DNA of 64,000 bases from Bradyrhizobium sp. Ash2021 (GTDB lineage Bacteria; Pseudomonadota; Alphaproteobacteria; Rhizobiales; Xanthobacteraceae): positions 3,206,501 through 3,270,500 of the forward strand of contig NZ_CP100604.1 in assembly GCF_031202265.1 (NCBI RefSeq), given 5' to 3'. Positions 1 through 8,217 of this stretch are shown here, in pieces; the stretch's first letter is position 1; the number at the start of each line of letters is the position of its first letter. A program made the position numbers and the translations under genes. The notes beneath the pieces were generated by a model that searched no databases, was not told the DNA's origin, and worked only from the letters and a program-made list of their open reading frames with translations.

Positions 1-897
1 ACCGTGCGGCTGTGCCACGAGGCGGATGCGATCCTGCTCGGCGCCTGCGGCCTGCCGTCGGTGCGCTACCCCGATAACACCGAGATCATGCCGCAGGTCG
101 AGCTGCGCTTTCATTTCGATCTCTATGCCGGCGTGCGCCCGGCGCGGCTGATTCCGGGCGTGCCGAGCCCGATCGTCGGCGCCGACCAGCGCGGCATCGA
201 TCTCGTCGTTATTAGGGAATCCACCGAAGGCCTGTTCGCTTCGATGGGCAAGGGCGTCGTCACCGGCACCGAGGCGCGCGAGACGCTGGTGATCACGCGA
301 AAGACTTCGGAGCGGCTGTTCGAATTCTCGTTTCGCCTCGCCGAACGCCGCAAGGCGCGGGGCCGCGCCAATGGCGGGCTGACCTGCGTCGACAAGGCCA
401 ATGTGTTCAAGGCGTTTGCGTTCTTCCGCGAGATGTTCGATGACGCCGCCAAACGCCACCCCGACGTCAAGGCCGACCGGCTCTATGTCGACGCCTGCGC
501 GGCGCTCCTGGTCAAGCGTCCCTGGGATTTCGACGTGATGGTGATGGAGAACATGTTCGGCGACATCCTCTCCGACATGACCGCCGGCCTGATCGGCGGC
601 ATGGGCATGGCGCCCTCGGCCGACATCGGCGACCGCCACGCCGTGTTCCAGCCCTGCCACGGCACCGCGCCCGATATTATGGGGCAGGGCAAGGCCAATC
701 CCACCGGAATGATCCTCTCCGCCGCCATGATGCTGGACTGGCTCGCCGACAAGCACGGCCTCGAGGCCGCCGCCGAAGCCGGCGAACGAATCGAGCGCGC
801 GGTCGACAAGGTTTACGCGGATGGTATCAAGCCGATGGAGTTCGGCGGCAGCAACGGCACCGCGGATATCGCGAAAGCGCTGCTGGCGGCGCTGTAG
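1..897 (+). CDS. Isocitrate/isopropylmalate dehydrogenase family protein (5' end missing)
   Basis: This is the C-terminal 298 codons of a beta-decarboxylating dehydrogenase of the isopropylmalate/tartrate/isocitrate family; the frame is open to base 1, so the start lies outside the window. Visible family signatures are PDNTEIMPQVELRFHFDLYA and RESTEGLF (substrate loop), a lysine in CVDKANVFK, the metal-binding aspartates in ENMFGDILSDMTAGLIGG, and the NAD-site stretch CHGTAPDIMGQGKANP. Such enzymes oxidise a 2-hydroxy acid with NAD(P) and Mg/Mn and then decarboxylate it. The substrate cannot be fixed from the sequence; the N-terminal context that separates LeuB from tartrate dehydrogenase is cut off. 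It stops with TAG just before a palindromic repeat. Confidence 0.85.
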   Translation, partial: TVRLCHEADAILLGACGLPSVRYPDNTEIMPQVELRFHFDLYAGVRPARLIPGVPSPIVGADQRGIDLVVIRESTEGLFASMGKGVVTGTEARETLVITRKTSERLFEFSFRLAERRKARGRANGGLTCVDKANVFKAFAFFREMFDDAAKRHPDVKADRLYVDACAALLVKRPWDFDVMVMENMFGDILSDMTAGLIGGMGMAPSADIGDRHAVFQPCHGTAPDIMGQGKANPTGMILSAAMMLDWLADKHGLEAAAEAGERIERAVDKVYADGIKPMEFGGSNGTADIAKALLAAL

Positions 898-927
898 GCG
901 AGGCGAATGGCGGCAGTCGCGCAACAT

Positions 928-1006
928 CGTCATTGCGAGCGAAGCGAAGCAATCCATTCTTTCTTGGCGTGGTGACATGGATTGCTTCGCTTCGCTCGCA
1001 ATGACG
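928..1006. repeat. Palindromic repeat, family A (GTCATTGCGAG type)
   Basis: The arms at 928-957 and 977-1006 are perfect 30-base inverted repeats beginning CGTCATTGCGAG, with a 19-base loop. Related copies lie at 9868-9988, 29754-29876 and 52875-52959. It sits between convergent gene ends and could fold into a strong transcript-terminating hairpin. Confidence 0.9.
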
Positions 1007-1081
1007 GATGTGGGTGTGTTGGCATCGCACTTCCAAACGTAACCTGGCGATGGGCGATTGCCCGACGGGGCGTTTCGGCCG

Positions 1082-1421
1082 TCACCGAGGCCGCCGCCAA
1101 CCAGGCGGCTCGTCGCCGATGGGAGTAGATGGCTGCAACCGCTCCAGCAGCCGTCTCAAGGCGCTGATTGTCGCGCCGACCCAATAGACGACGACGAGAG
1201 AAGCCGGATAGAAAAAAGAACACGGTGTTGATCCAGGAGTCTGGCCTGACCTTCTGAATGAGACCCAGCCAGCAGAATGGCAAAAGGGCCGGCAGATAAG
1301 CCAAGCCGTTGAAATACAGCCGACCCTTGAAATCGGTGACCGAGTAACCAAGCGCGATCAGCGCAAAGCAATATACCGTGTAAACGGCGCAGAGCTTCAG
1401 CGCGCCTTTATTCAGTTTCAT
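1082..1421 (-). pseudogene. Small membrane protein, frameshifted at a homopolymer
   Basis: An ATG at 1421 with a clear ribosome site (GGGAGG, 5-6 bases upstream) opens a small membrane protein, MKLNKGALKLCAVYTVYC..., with hydrophobic segments around residues 9-22 and 33-50. The reading frame breaks in a run of six A on the plus strand (1212-1217). Removing one base there joins it to the other frame, giving FFFYPASLVVVYWVGATISAL and an end at 1082, total about 113 residues with a third hydrophobic segment. As written, the first frame instead runs on into arginine-rich sequence. This is either a real frameshift mutation or a sequencing slip. Function unknown; no family recognised. Confidence 0.6.
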
Positions 1422-1547
1422 GTTTGCCTCCCGGTTGTGTGAGGAAGACCAGCCCCGTCTGCGGACTCGTCGCTGCTTGAAAGCAACGGGATCAGAACAG
1501 CACCGATCCGCCACCAAATCGATGGCACGTTAGTGCTATGCGCCCGA

Positions 1548-2327
1548 CTACTTCAGCAGGGCGATGAGCTGGCTGCGCTTGGTGACGCCGAGCCGCTCGT
1601 GGATGGCGCGGAAATGATTTCCGACGGTGTTGTCGGAAATCGAGAGGCGCCGAGCAATTTCCTTGTCGGACAATCCCGTCAAGACGAGGTCGACCAATTC
1701 CCGTTGCCTATCCGTCAAGACGGTTAAATCGATCGCCGGTTTCGCGGCCTGTTTTGTCAGCAGGAACAGTGTGTGCAGTACCGGCGCGATCAGGTCGAGC
1801 GCAGCCAGCGTTCGCTTCGGCCGGGTTTCCGGCACGCCAGAAAAGCTCAGATAGGTCCCGGCATTGACGAAGGGATCGATGACGCCGTGGGCGGCGACGA
1901 CGCCGAGCGAAAACCGGTCGATCTCTTCGAGTTCGCGTTTTGTGGCGACAATCGGCACACCGGATTCGTCCAGCGCACCTGACTTGTCCAGGATGAACGC
2001 CTTCCGATTGGACACCCACCACGCAAAGCAGCCGCGCGCTTTCAGGTCGAACCGGCCTTCGAGACCGCTAAGGAATTCCGGCGAATGCCCGCTCGATACC
2101 AGCGAGCGCATCTGGATGCGGCCACCGGACAGATTGCCGTAGGCGGGGAGAAATTTCTGGAAGTGAAAGAATTTTCGCAAAGGCCCGTCGACCCAGGCGA
2201 CAACGTCGGCTTCGGTTACCGGCGCGACCGGAAGTGCGCGCAACGCACCGATCCACGCGTCGAGATCGAGACCGGGAGCGACTTCGGTCTTCGCGGCCTT
2301 TCCAGGCGCAACGTGGTCTTTGTGCAT
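1548..2327 (-). CDS. LuxR family transcriptional regulator
   Basis: A 259-residue protein with a C-terminal LuxR/GerE helix-turn-helix at about residues 197-259: LTDRQRELVDLVLTGLSDKEIARRLSISDNTVGNHFRAIHERLGV is the classic four-helix pattern. The first 190 residues form no domain I can name with certainty; they lack a response-regulator aspartate pocket and do not look like a clear autoinducer domain, though this layout occurs in EpsA-type LuxR regulators. It is transcribed convergently with the first gene and lies downstream of the CoA-transferase operon on the same strand, 117 bases after it, so it may or may not be co-transcribed. No strong ribosome site precedes the ATG. Confidence 0.85.
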   Translation of the reverse strand: MHKDHVAPGKAAKTEVAPGLDLDAWIGALRALPVAPVTEADVVAWVDGPLRKFFHFQKFLPAYGNLSGGRIQMRSLVSSGHSPEFLSGLEGRFDLKARGCFAWWVSNRKAFILDKSGALDESGVPIVATKRELEEIDRFSLGVVAAHGVIDPFVNAGTYLSFSGVPETRPKRTLAALDLIAPVLHTLFLLTKQAAKPAIDLTVLTDRQRELVDLVLTGLSDKEIARRLSISDNTVGNHFRAIHERLGVTKRSQLIALLK

Positions 2328-2444
2328 AGGACGGCGCAGTGGACACCCCGTTTATTCGCTCAAACGCCGTCGTTGAAATGGTGGGTTACGCCCATCGCGC
2401 CGCGCTTTGCGTGGACCCGTTGGGCTAACCCACCCGAAGAATTT

Positions 2445-3674
2445 TCATATCGCCCGCGCCGCCTTCAGCTTTGCGATCGCGTCCGCGTCATAGCCTAGCG
2501 ACTGCAAGATTTCGTCATTATGCTCGCCGAGATCCGGCGTCGCCGTTCTGATCTCGCGATCGAATCCCGTGATCTCGCAGGGCTGTGCGATCAGGTCGAG
2601 TTCGCCGAGCCGGGGATGCGTGACCGGGCGCTTGATGCGCAGCGCCTCGACCTGCGGGTCGGAAAAGACGTCCCGGATGCTGTAGACCGGGCCGCAGGGA
2701 ATGCCGGCCTCGACCATCATCTCGAACCACTCGCGGCTGGTCTTTGCGCGCAAGGCTGTGGCGATCAGTTCGTTGAGCGCTTCCTTGTTGCGGCGGCGCA
2801 GCACCGAGGAGGCGAAGCGCGGATCGGTCGCCATTTTTTCGCGGCCGATCAGCTTGCAGAAAAGCTGAAAGTTCTTGTTGCTGGTGGCGGCGAGGTTGAG
2901 AAAACTGTCGGCGGTCGGATAAAGCCCCATCGGCACGTTGGTCGGATGGTAATTGCCTTCCTGCGGCGGCACCTTTTTGTCCATGGTCCAGCGCGTCGCC
3001 TGGAAGTCGAGCAGCGTGATGCCGGCTTCGATCAGCGAGGTCTGCACCCAGCGGCCAACGCCTGAAACTTCGCGGTCGAGCAGGGCGATCAGGATTCCCT
3101 GTGCCAGAAACGCACCGGCCATGATATCGGTGACGGCGACGCCGGCGCGGACCGGGCCCTGGCCGGGAAGCCCGGTCACCGACATGATGCCGCTCATGCC
3201 CTGCGCGATCTGGTCGATCGAGGGCCGCGCGGTGTAGGGGCCGTACTGGCCGAAGCCGGAAATGCTGCCATAGACGATGCGCGGATTGCGCGCCTTCACG
3301 GCTTCGAAATCGACGCCGAGCCGTTTGGTGACGCCGGGCCGCATGTTCTCGACGATGACGTCGGCCTGTTCGGCGAGCCGCATCAGGATCTCGCGGCCTT
3401 CGTCGGTTTTCAGGTTCAACGTGATCGCGCGCTTGTTGCGATGCAAGTTCTGGAAGTCCGAGCCGTCGCGCCGTCCGACCAGTTCGCCGGCGTCGCCATC
3501 TTCCGGCGGCGGCTCGACCCGGATCACGTCGGCGCCCCAATCCGCCAGCGTGCGCACGCAGGACGGGCCGGCGCGTGCCAGCGTCAGGTCGATGACCTTG
3601 AAACGCGACAGCGGCAGCCGCGGTTTTTCGGTTTGCGCATTGGCTGAGCCGAACCCTTCGACGGGCTTGTGCAT
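2445..3674 (-). CDS. CaiB/BaiF family (class III) CoA-transferase
   Basis: A 409-residue class III CoA-transferase, an enzyme that moves CoA between carboxylic acids through an aspartyl-CoA anhydride. The conserved front end (PLSRFKVIDLTLARAGPSCVRTLADWGADVIRVEPP) and the expected nucleophile Asp183 in AVTDIMAGAFLAQGI are present, and the length is typical. I place the start at ATG 3674, preceded by CGGGGA; the frame stays open further upstream but would then overlap the crotonase gene. It is last in a minus-strand operon GST-crotonase-CoA transferase with a 44-base gap to the crotonase, suggesting activation of an acid to its CoA thioester for catabolism. The acid is unknown. Confidence 0.88.
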   Translation of the reverse strand: MHKPVEGFGSANAQTEKPRLPLSRFKVIDLTLARAGPSCVRTLADWGADVIRVEPPPEDGDAGELVGRRDGSDFQNLHRNKRAITLNLKTDEGREILMRLAEQADVIVENMRPGVTKRLGVDFEAVKARNPRIVYGSISGFGQYGPYTARPSIDQIAQGMSGIMSVTGLPGQGPVRAGVAVTDIMAGAFLAQGILIALLDREVSGVGRWVQTSLIEAGITLLDFQATRWTMDKKVPPQEGNYHPTNVPMGLYPTADSFLNLAATSNKNFQLFCKLIGREKMATDPRFASSVLRRRNKEALNELIATALRAKTSREWFEMMVEAGIPCGPVYSIRDVFSDPQVEALRIKRPVTHPRLGELDLIAQPCEITGFDREIRTATPDLGEHNDEILQSLGYDADAIAKLKAARAI

Positions 3675-3718
3675 GCTGATCCCCGGGATGATGTGCGACG
3701 GGTGGTTTTGAGCGTCGG

Positions 3719-4540
3719 CTATTTGCCAGTGAATCGCGGCTTGCGCTTTTCCATGAACGCGGTGCGGCCCTCGCGAAAATCCTCCGAGTCCATGCAGGCG
3801 GAGCCGATCTGCTTGATCGCGTCCATGTCGCGACGGCTTTCGTCCTTCAGCACCTGGGCGATGGTGATTTTGGCGGCCTTGATCGCCAGCGGCGCATTGC
3901 CGGAGATGGTGCGCGCGATTTCCATCGTCGCGTCCCACAGCTCGGTGCCGGGCAGGGCGCGGTCGACCAGCCCGATCCGCAACGCTTCCGCGGAGTCGAT
4001 CTTCATGCCGGTGTACATGATGAGCCGCGCCCAGGACGGCCCGACCAGCGAGACCAGATGTTTCAGGCCGTCATAGCCATAGGCGATGCCGAGCTTGGCG
4101 GCGGGAATTCCGAACTGGCTGTTCTCGGCGGCGAAGCGGATGTCCGACATCATCGCGACCTGCATGCCGCCGCCGAGGCAGAAGCCGCGGATGCAGGCGA
4201 TCGTCGGCTTCGGGTAGCTCGCGAGCAAAGCGCGCTGCGCCTCGCTGCGTCTGGAATATTCCTCCGAGGCTGCCGCGTTATGGCGGGTCTTTTCGAACTG
4301 GCTGATATCGGCGCCCGACACGAACGCCTTGTCGCCGGCGCCGGTCAGGATCACGACGCGCACGTCGGGATTGTCGCGCAATTCGACCAGCGCATTGCCG
4401 AACCCCTCCCACATCTCCAGCGACATCGCGTTGCGCTTGTCGGGATTATTGAAGGTGATGATTCCGACGCCGTCAGCGACGCTCTGCAGGATCTTGCCGT
4501 CGGCGTAGGATTTTTCGGCGTTTTTGGGAGTGTCGAGCAT
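3719..4540 (-). CDS. Enoyl-CoA hydratase/isomerase (crotonase) family protein, atypical active site
   Basis: A 273-residue crotonase-fold protein. The oxyanion-hole motifs are intact: FVSGADISQF and CIRGFCLGGGMQVAMMSDIRFA. In classical enoyl-CoA hydratases the two catalytic glutamates fall in GGGCELAMMCD and in FGQPEILLG; here the matching stretches read GGGMQVAMMSD and FGIPAAKLG, so both glutamates are replaced (Gln and Ala). The protein should still bind and polarise an acyl-CoA thioester but probably does not hydrate by the classical route; another crotonase chemistry (isomerase, decarboxylase, hydrolase or C-C lyase) is possible. It is the middle gene of the GST/crotonase/CoA-transferase operon, 22 bases after the GST gene. 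Confidence 0.88.
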   Translation of the reverse strand: MLDTPKNAEKSYADGKILQSVADGVGIITFNNPDKRNAMSLEMWEGFGNALVELRDNPDVRVVILTGAGDKAFVSGADISQFEKTRHNAAASEEYSRRSEAQRALLASYPKPTIACIRGFCLGGGMQVAMMSDIRFAAENSQFGIPAAKLGIAYGYDGLKHLVSLVGPSWARLIMYTGMKIDSAEALRIGLVDRALPGTELWDATMEIARTISGNAPLAIKAAKITIAQVLKDESRRDMDAIKQIGSACMDSEDFREGRTAFMEKRKPRFTGK

Positions 4541-4562
4541 GGGTCAGGATCCGGTTCGGGTT

Positions 4563-5270
4563 TTAGGAGGTGAGGAAGGGGCCGAAATTCGCGCGCTGAT
4601 AGGCCGGCCGTGCCTGCAGTTTAGTCCACCAGTCGTGGACGCGGGGATGTTTCTTCGCCGTCATTTCATCCGGCGCAATTTCCTCGTCGATCCGCTTCAC
4701 AAAGGGCGCCGCGGCGATATCCGCGATTGAATAGGTTTTGCTGACCAGCCAGCCCGCGGGTTTCAAGGCCTCTTCCATCTTGTCGAGCAGCACCACCAGT
4801 TTTCCGCGCGCGGCGTCGCGCTCTTCCTCGGTGTAGGGTTTGCGCGCTGCCCGGATCCAGGCTTCCTGGCGCTCCTTGCTCGGGATATTCTTGAGTTTTT
4901 CGGCGAGCTCCTCGTCGGTCCATTGCGACGCGGTTTTCGCCAGATGGTGCCGCCAGTTGAAGATGATGAGATTGCCGATCAGGGCGTCGATATGCCGGAT
5001 CCAGTTCCGCATCAGGGCGCGCTGATACGGCGCGTCCGGGCGCAGTGGTGGGTCGGGAAACGTCTCGTCGAGATATTCGCAGATCGTGCCGCTCTCGTGC
5101 AGCGGCCGGGGGATCACCCCCAGCGGATTGATCTTCAAATATTCCGGCGAATGATGCTCCATCGCCGTCATGTCGACGACGTGGCCCTCGTAGGCAAGGC
5201 CCTTTTCCTCAAGGCACAGCCGCACCCGGCGCGACGCGCTGGAACGCCAGCCGTGGTGCAGGATCATCAT
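4563..5270 (-). CDS. Glutathione S-transferase family protein
   Basis: A 235-residue GST: an N-terminal thioredoxin-like domain (about 1-75; MILHHGWRSSASRRVRLCLEEKGL with a candidate activating serine near residue 10-12) and an all-alpha C-terminal domain with the folding motif SIADIAAAPFVKRI. The glutathione-binding loop reads NPLGVIPRPLHESGTICEYLDE; relative to usual GSTs (GVVP-x-L-x-H-D-G-...-ES) about six residues of the beta3-beta4 hairpin seem to be missing in frame. First gene of the operon with the crotonase and CoA transferase, so a role in thiol handling of the same substrate, or a GST-like isomerase, is plausible. Confidence 0.87.
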   Translation of the reverse strand: MMILHHGWRSSASRRVRLCLEEKGLAYEGHVVDMTAMEHHSPEYLKINPLGVIPRPLHESGTICEYLDETFPDPPLRPDAPYQRALMRNWIRHIDALIGNLIIFNWRHHLAKTASQWTDEELAEKLKNIPSKERQEAWIRAARKPYTEEERDAARGKLVVLLDKMEEALKPAGWLVSKTYSIADIAAAPFVKRIDEEIAPDEMTAKKHPRVHDWWTKLQARPAYQRANFGPFLTS

Positions 5271-5390
5271 GGTCGCCTCCCGAAGCCGATCAACCGGTCT
5301 TTTTGTTGGGAATGTGGTGCCACGTTTCGGTGATCGCGGGCAAGGTCCGGCGCCGGGACCGATCCATGCGCGGGTGTGGTGGCTTCTTCA

Positions 5391-5516
5391 CCTCGCCCCG
5401 CTTGCGGGGAGAGGTCGCTGCGCTCTTGCGCGGCGGGTGAGGGGGACTATCCGCGAGTCCGGGTGCGTGGAGAGAGCCCCTCACCCCAACCCTCTCCCCG
5501 CAAGGGCGGGGCGAGG
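5391..5516. repeat. Palindromic repeat, family C (CCTCGCCCCGC/CCTCACCC type)
   Basis: Outer arms CCTCGCCCCGC and GCGGGGCGAGG enclose further inverted blocks (GGTGAGGGGGA against CCCCTCACC). It lies between the divergent-side start of the GST gene and the 3' end of the transpeptidase gene. Similar elements are at 38663-38844 and, reduced to a bare hairpin, at 23437-23461. Confidence 0.8.
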
Positions 5517-5530
5517 GGGAAGCAAGAGCC

Positions 5531-6886
5531 CTACTGCGCCAGATGGGCGGTCAGCGGATGATCCGCGGCCTTGTTGAAGAACGCGGCTTCCTCGGCGGTC
5601 GCTTCCAGGAGCTGCTCGTCCTGGTCGTAGATGTCGTTGCGGAACTGGACGGTCTGGTCCCTGGTCATCCAGGCCGTCAGATAGATCCACGCCACCGGCA
5701 CCTTCCTCGTCACCGCAATGTCGTGGCGCTGGCCGGTCGCGATCGCGGCGTCGATCGCGGCTCTGTTCCATTGCGGCTGGTCCTTCAACAGCCAGGCGGC
5801 GAGATCGCGCACATTGTCGACGCGCGAGCAGCCGTGGGAGTCGAAGCGGTAGTCGTCGTTGAACAGGTTGCGCTGGTTGGTGTCGTGCATATAGACCGAA
5901 TAGGAATTCGGCATGTCGATCTTGACCGCGCCGAGCGCGTTCCAGGTGCCGGATTGCTGGCGCACCGTAAAATTCGGCGTATGCGCGCCGGACCAGTCCA
6001 CCGAATGCGGATCAATCGGCGCGTCATTGGCGCCGAGCACTTCCATGTGCATGCGGGAGAGATAGCCGGGATCCTTGCGCATATGCGCCGAAATCTCGGT
6101 CTTGGCGATCGAGGACGGCACGGTCCAGGTCGGGTTGAGATTGACGCTGGTGATTTGGGCGGTCAGCGTCGGCGACGGCTTTTCGGTCTTGCCGACGATG
6201 ACGCGATAGCGCCGCACCACCTTGTCGTCCTCGACGGCTTCCGCGAATGTCGCGGGAATGTTCACGACCACGTAGCGCTGGCCGAACGAGAAATTCATGT
6301 TGCCGAGGCGTTCCAGCGAGGCCTCGAGCTGCCTGATCCGCTTCTGGACTGGCACGTTGAGCGCGGCCAGCGTGCGCGGCGTCACCGTCCCCGTCAGCGC
6401 GAGGCCATGGCGGGCCTGGAAGCGCTTGACGGCTTCTGCGAGCGCATCGTCGTAAGCGCCGGTCGCCTTGTCGGCGGCGAGGTCGCCGGTGATGATCAGG
6501 CGCTTGCGCAGCAGATCGTCGTTGGGGCCCGGCGTGCCATTCGCGAATTTGGCGTCCGCCGGAATCATGGGCCACCCGCCGCGCACCGCCAGATCAGAGT
6601 AACTGAGCGCGGCCTCGCGGATGCGTTGCGCGCTGCCTTCGTCAAAAGTCGGTTCGTGCGAGAGCGCCAGCGCTGCCGCCGAGCGCTGTTCCGGCGTGGA
6701 GGCGGCCGCCGCCGGCTTTGCCGGCGCGGCGTGCGCGGAAGGAGGAGCACCCGCCGGCGCGATCGCTGCCGGTTTGGCCTGGGCGAGCGTCGTGCCGGCG
6801 TCGGATGCGCCCGAACCCGTTCCTTCAGCAAACGCCGGCGCGGCTGCGAGCATCGCGGCTATGGCAACGATTGTCATTCTTTGCAT
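5531..6886 (-). CDS. Periplasmic L,D-transpeptidase with peptidoglycan-binding domain (YcbB/LdtD-like)
   Basis: A 451-residue exported murein-modifying enzyme that should form 3-3 cross-links or attach proteins to peptidoglycan. Layout: Sec signal peptide with likely cleavage after AAAPAFA (residue 20), an Ala/Pro-rich linker to about residue 65, a peptidoglycan-binding domain at about 120-178 (DDALAEAVKRFQARHGLALTGTVTPRTLAALNV), then the YkuD catalytic domain at about 203-375 with the signature SHGCSRVDN, in which Cys353 is the nucleophile and His351 part of the motif. The start at ATG 6886 is preferred because it has an AGGAAG site and begins the signal peptide; the open frame upstream lacks either. 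Family identity is secure, cross-linking specificity is inferred. Confidence 0.92.
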   Translation of the reverse strand: MQRMTIVAIAAMLAAAPAFAEGTGSGASDAGTTLAQAKPAAIAPAGAPPSAHAAPAKPAAAASTPEQRSAAALALSHEPTFDEGSAQRIREAALSYSDLAVRGGWPMIPADAKFANGTPGPNDDLLRKRLIITGDLAADKATGAYDDALAEAVKRFQARHGLALTGTVTPRTLAALNVPVQKRIRQLEASLERLGNMNFSFGQRYVVVNIPATFAEAVEDDKVVRRYRVIVGKTEKPSPTLTAQITSVNLNPTWTVPSSIAKTEISAHMRKDPGYLSRMHMEVLGANDAPIDPHSVDWSGAHTPNFTVRQQSGTWNALGAVKIDMPNSYSVYMHDTNQRNLFNDDYRFDSHGCSRVDNVRDLAAWLLKDQPQWNRAAIDAAIATGQRHDIAVTRKVPVAWIYLTAWMTRDQTVQFRNDIYDQDEQLLEATAEEAAFFNKAADHPLTAHLAQ

Positions 6887-7177
6887 GTCAGACTTCCTTG
6901 GCAGACTTCTTTGCGATGCGCGCGAGGCGCCGATATCAACATGAAATGCCGGGCCATTCGGGCCGAACGGGCCGGGCAAAGCTGCTCCACAACACTCTTC
7001 GGCCAGATTACCCCGCGACCGTTGCGTTCTGATTAAGTTGTTGTTGAGGCTGTTGCACTGCCGCAAATGCCCCGGCCGACCCATTGCCGCGATTGGACTT
7101 TCGCCCCCTTTGCTATGTCGCCGCGCACGCTATGGTGGTTCGCAACAGATCAAGAAAACAACCCTTGGGAGAACGGC

Positions 7178-8158
7178 ATGCCGTTGACGCGCCGGGAAGT
7201 GATTGCGGGAGGCGGTGGGCTGGTCTGGCTCGCGGGCGTTCCGGCGCGGGCCGAGACGGCCTATCCCAGCCGGACCATCAAGATGATCGTGCCCTATCCG
7301 GCCGGGGGAACTACCGATCTGCTTGGCCGGCTGATCGCCGACCAGTTCAAGAACGGTCTTTCCGCAACCGTGATTGTCGAGAACAAGCCCGGCGCCGGCA
7401 CGACGTTGGGCGCGGACCAGGTCGCAAAATCCGAGCCCGACGGCTACACGCTATTGATGGCGACCTCGACCACGCTTGCCATCAACAAGACGCTCTACAA
7501 AAAGCTGCCCTATGACCCCGTGAAGGACTTTGCGCCGATCGGCCTCGTCGCCGGCGTGCCCTTTGCGCTGATCATCAATCCGACGATCCCGGCAAAAACG
7601 CTGCCCCAGTTCATTGCCTACGCCAAATCGAAACCGGGACTGGCCTATGGCTCGGCCGGCAATGGCAGCCCGCAGCATCTCGGCGCCGAAATGTTGAAGA
7701 CCGCCGCGGGCATCGACATCCGCCACGTGCCCTATCGCGGCAGCGTGCCGGCGATGCTCGATGTGATCGCGGGCCATATCCCTTTCATGGTGGTGGACCT
7801 GCAGCCGGCCCTGCAACAGATTCGCGAAGGCAAGGTCAGGGTGCTCGGTGTGACCACGCCGAAGCGGGTCGCGGCCGCGCCGGAGATTCCGACCCTCGCC
7901 GAAGCCGGGTTGCCCGGGTTCGAACTGGTCGCCTGGCAGGGCGTGGTGGCGCCGGCCGGCACGCCGCGGCCGATCGTCGATCAACTGGCCGCACAGCTGA
8001 ACAAGCTGCTGGCCGATCCCGCGACGCGCGAGAAACTCAACGCGATCTCGCTGGAGCCGTTACCGCCATCGACACCGGACAGTTTTGCGGCTTACATCAA
8101 AGCCGAAGTCGATCGCTGTGCCGTGATCGTCAGGAATTCCGGCGCCGAACCCGAATAA
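7178..8158 (+). CDS. Tripartite tricarboxylate transporter (Bug/TctC) substrate-binding protein
   Basis: A 326-residue periplasmic solute-binding protein of the Bug family. The N-terminus MPLTRREVIAGGGGLVWLAG carries a twin-arginine-like export signal ending near ARA-E. Bug signatures follow: YPSRTIKMIVPYPAGGTTDLLGRL, VENKPGAGTTLGADQVAKSEPDGYTLL and APIGLVAGVPFALIINP. These proteins bind small carboxylates, usually feeding a TctAB permease; no permease gene is adjacent, as is common for this expanded family. The ATG at 7178 follows TTGGGAGAACGGC. It is followed 59 bases later by the FAD monooxygenase gene, suggesting uptake and oxidation of the same aromatic acid. Confidence 0.9.
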   Translation: MPLTRREVIAGGGGLVWLAGVPARAETAYPSRTIKMIVPYPAGGTTDLLGRLIADQFKNGLSATVIVENKPGAGTTLGADQVAKSEPDGYTLLMATSTTLAINKTLYKKLPYDPVKDFAPIGLVAGVPFALIINPTIPAKTLPQFIAYAKSKPGLAYGSAGNGSPQHLGAEMLKTAAGIDIRHVPYRGSVPAMLDVIAGHIPFMVVDLQPALQQIREGKVRVLGVTTPKRVAAAPEIPTLAEAGLPGFELVAWQGVVAPAGTPRPIVDQLAAQLNKLLADPATREKLNAISLEPLPPSTPDSFAAYIKAEVDRCAVIVRNSGAEPE

Positions 8159-8217
8159 CAAGAACAACAACATGTCATCGGTCATATTCCCTTCGCAACG
8201 CATCTTCCGTGCCCGCA

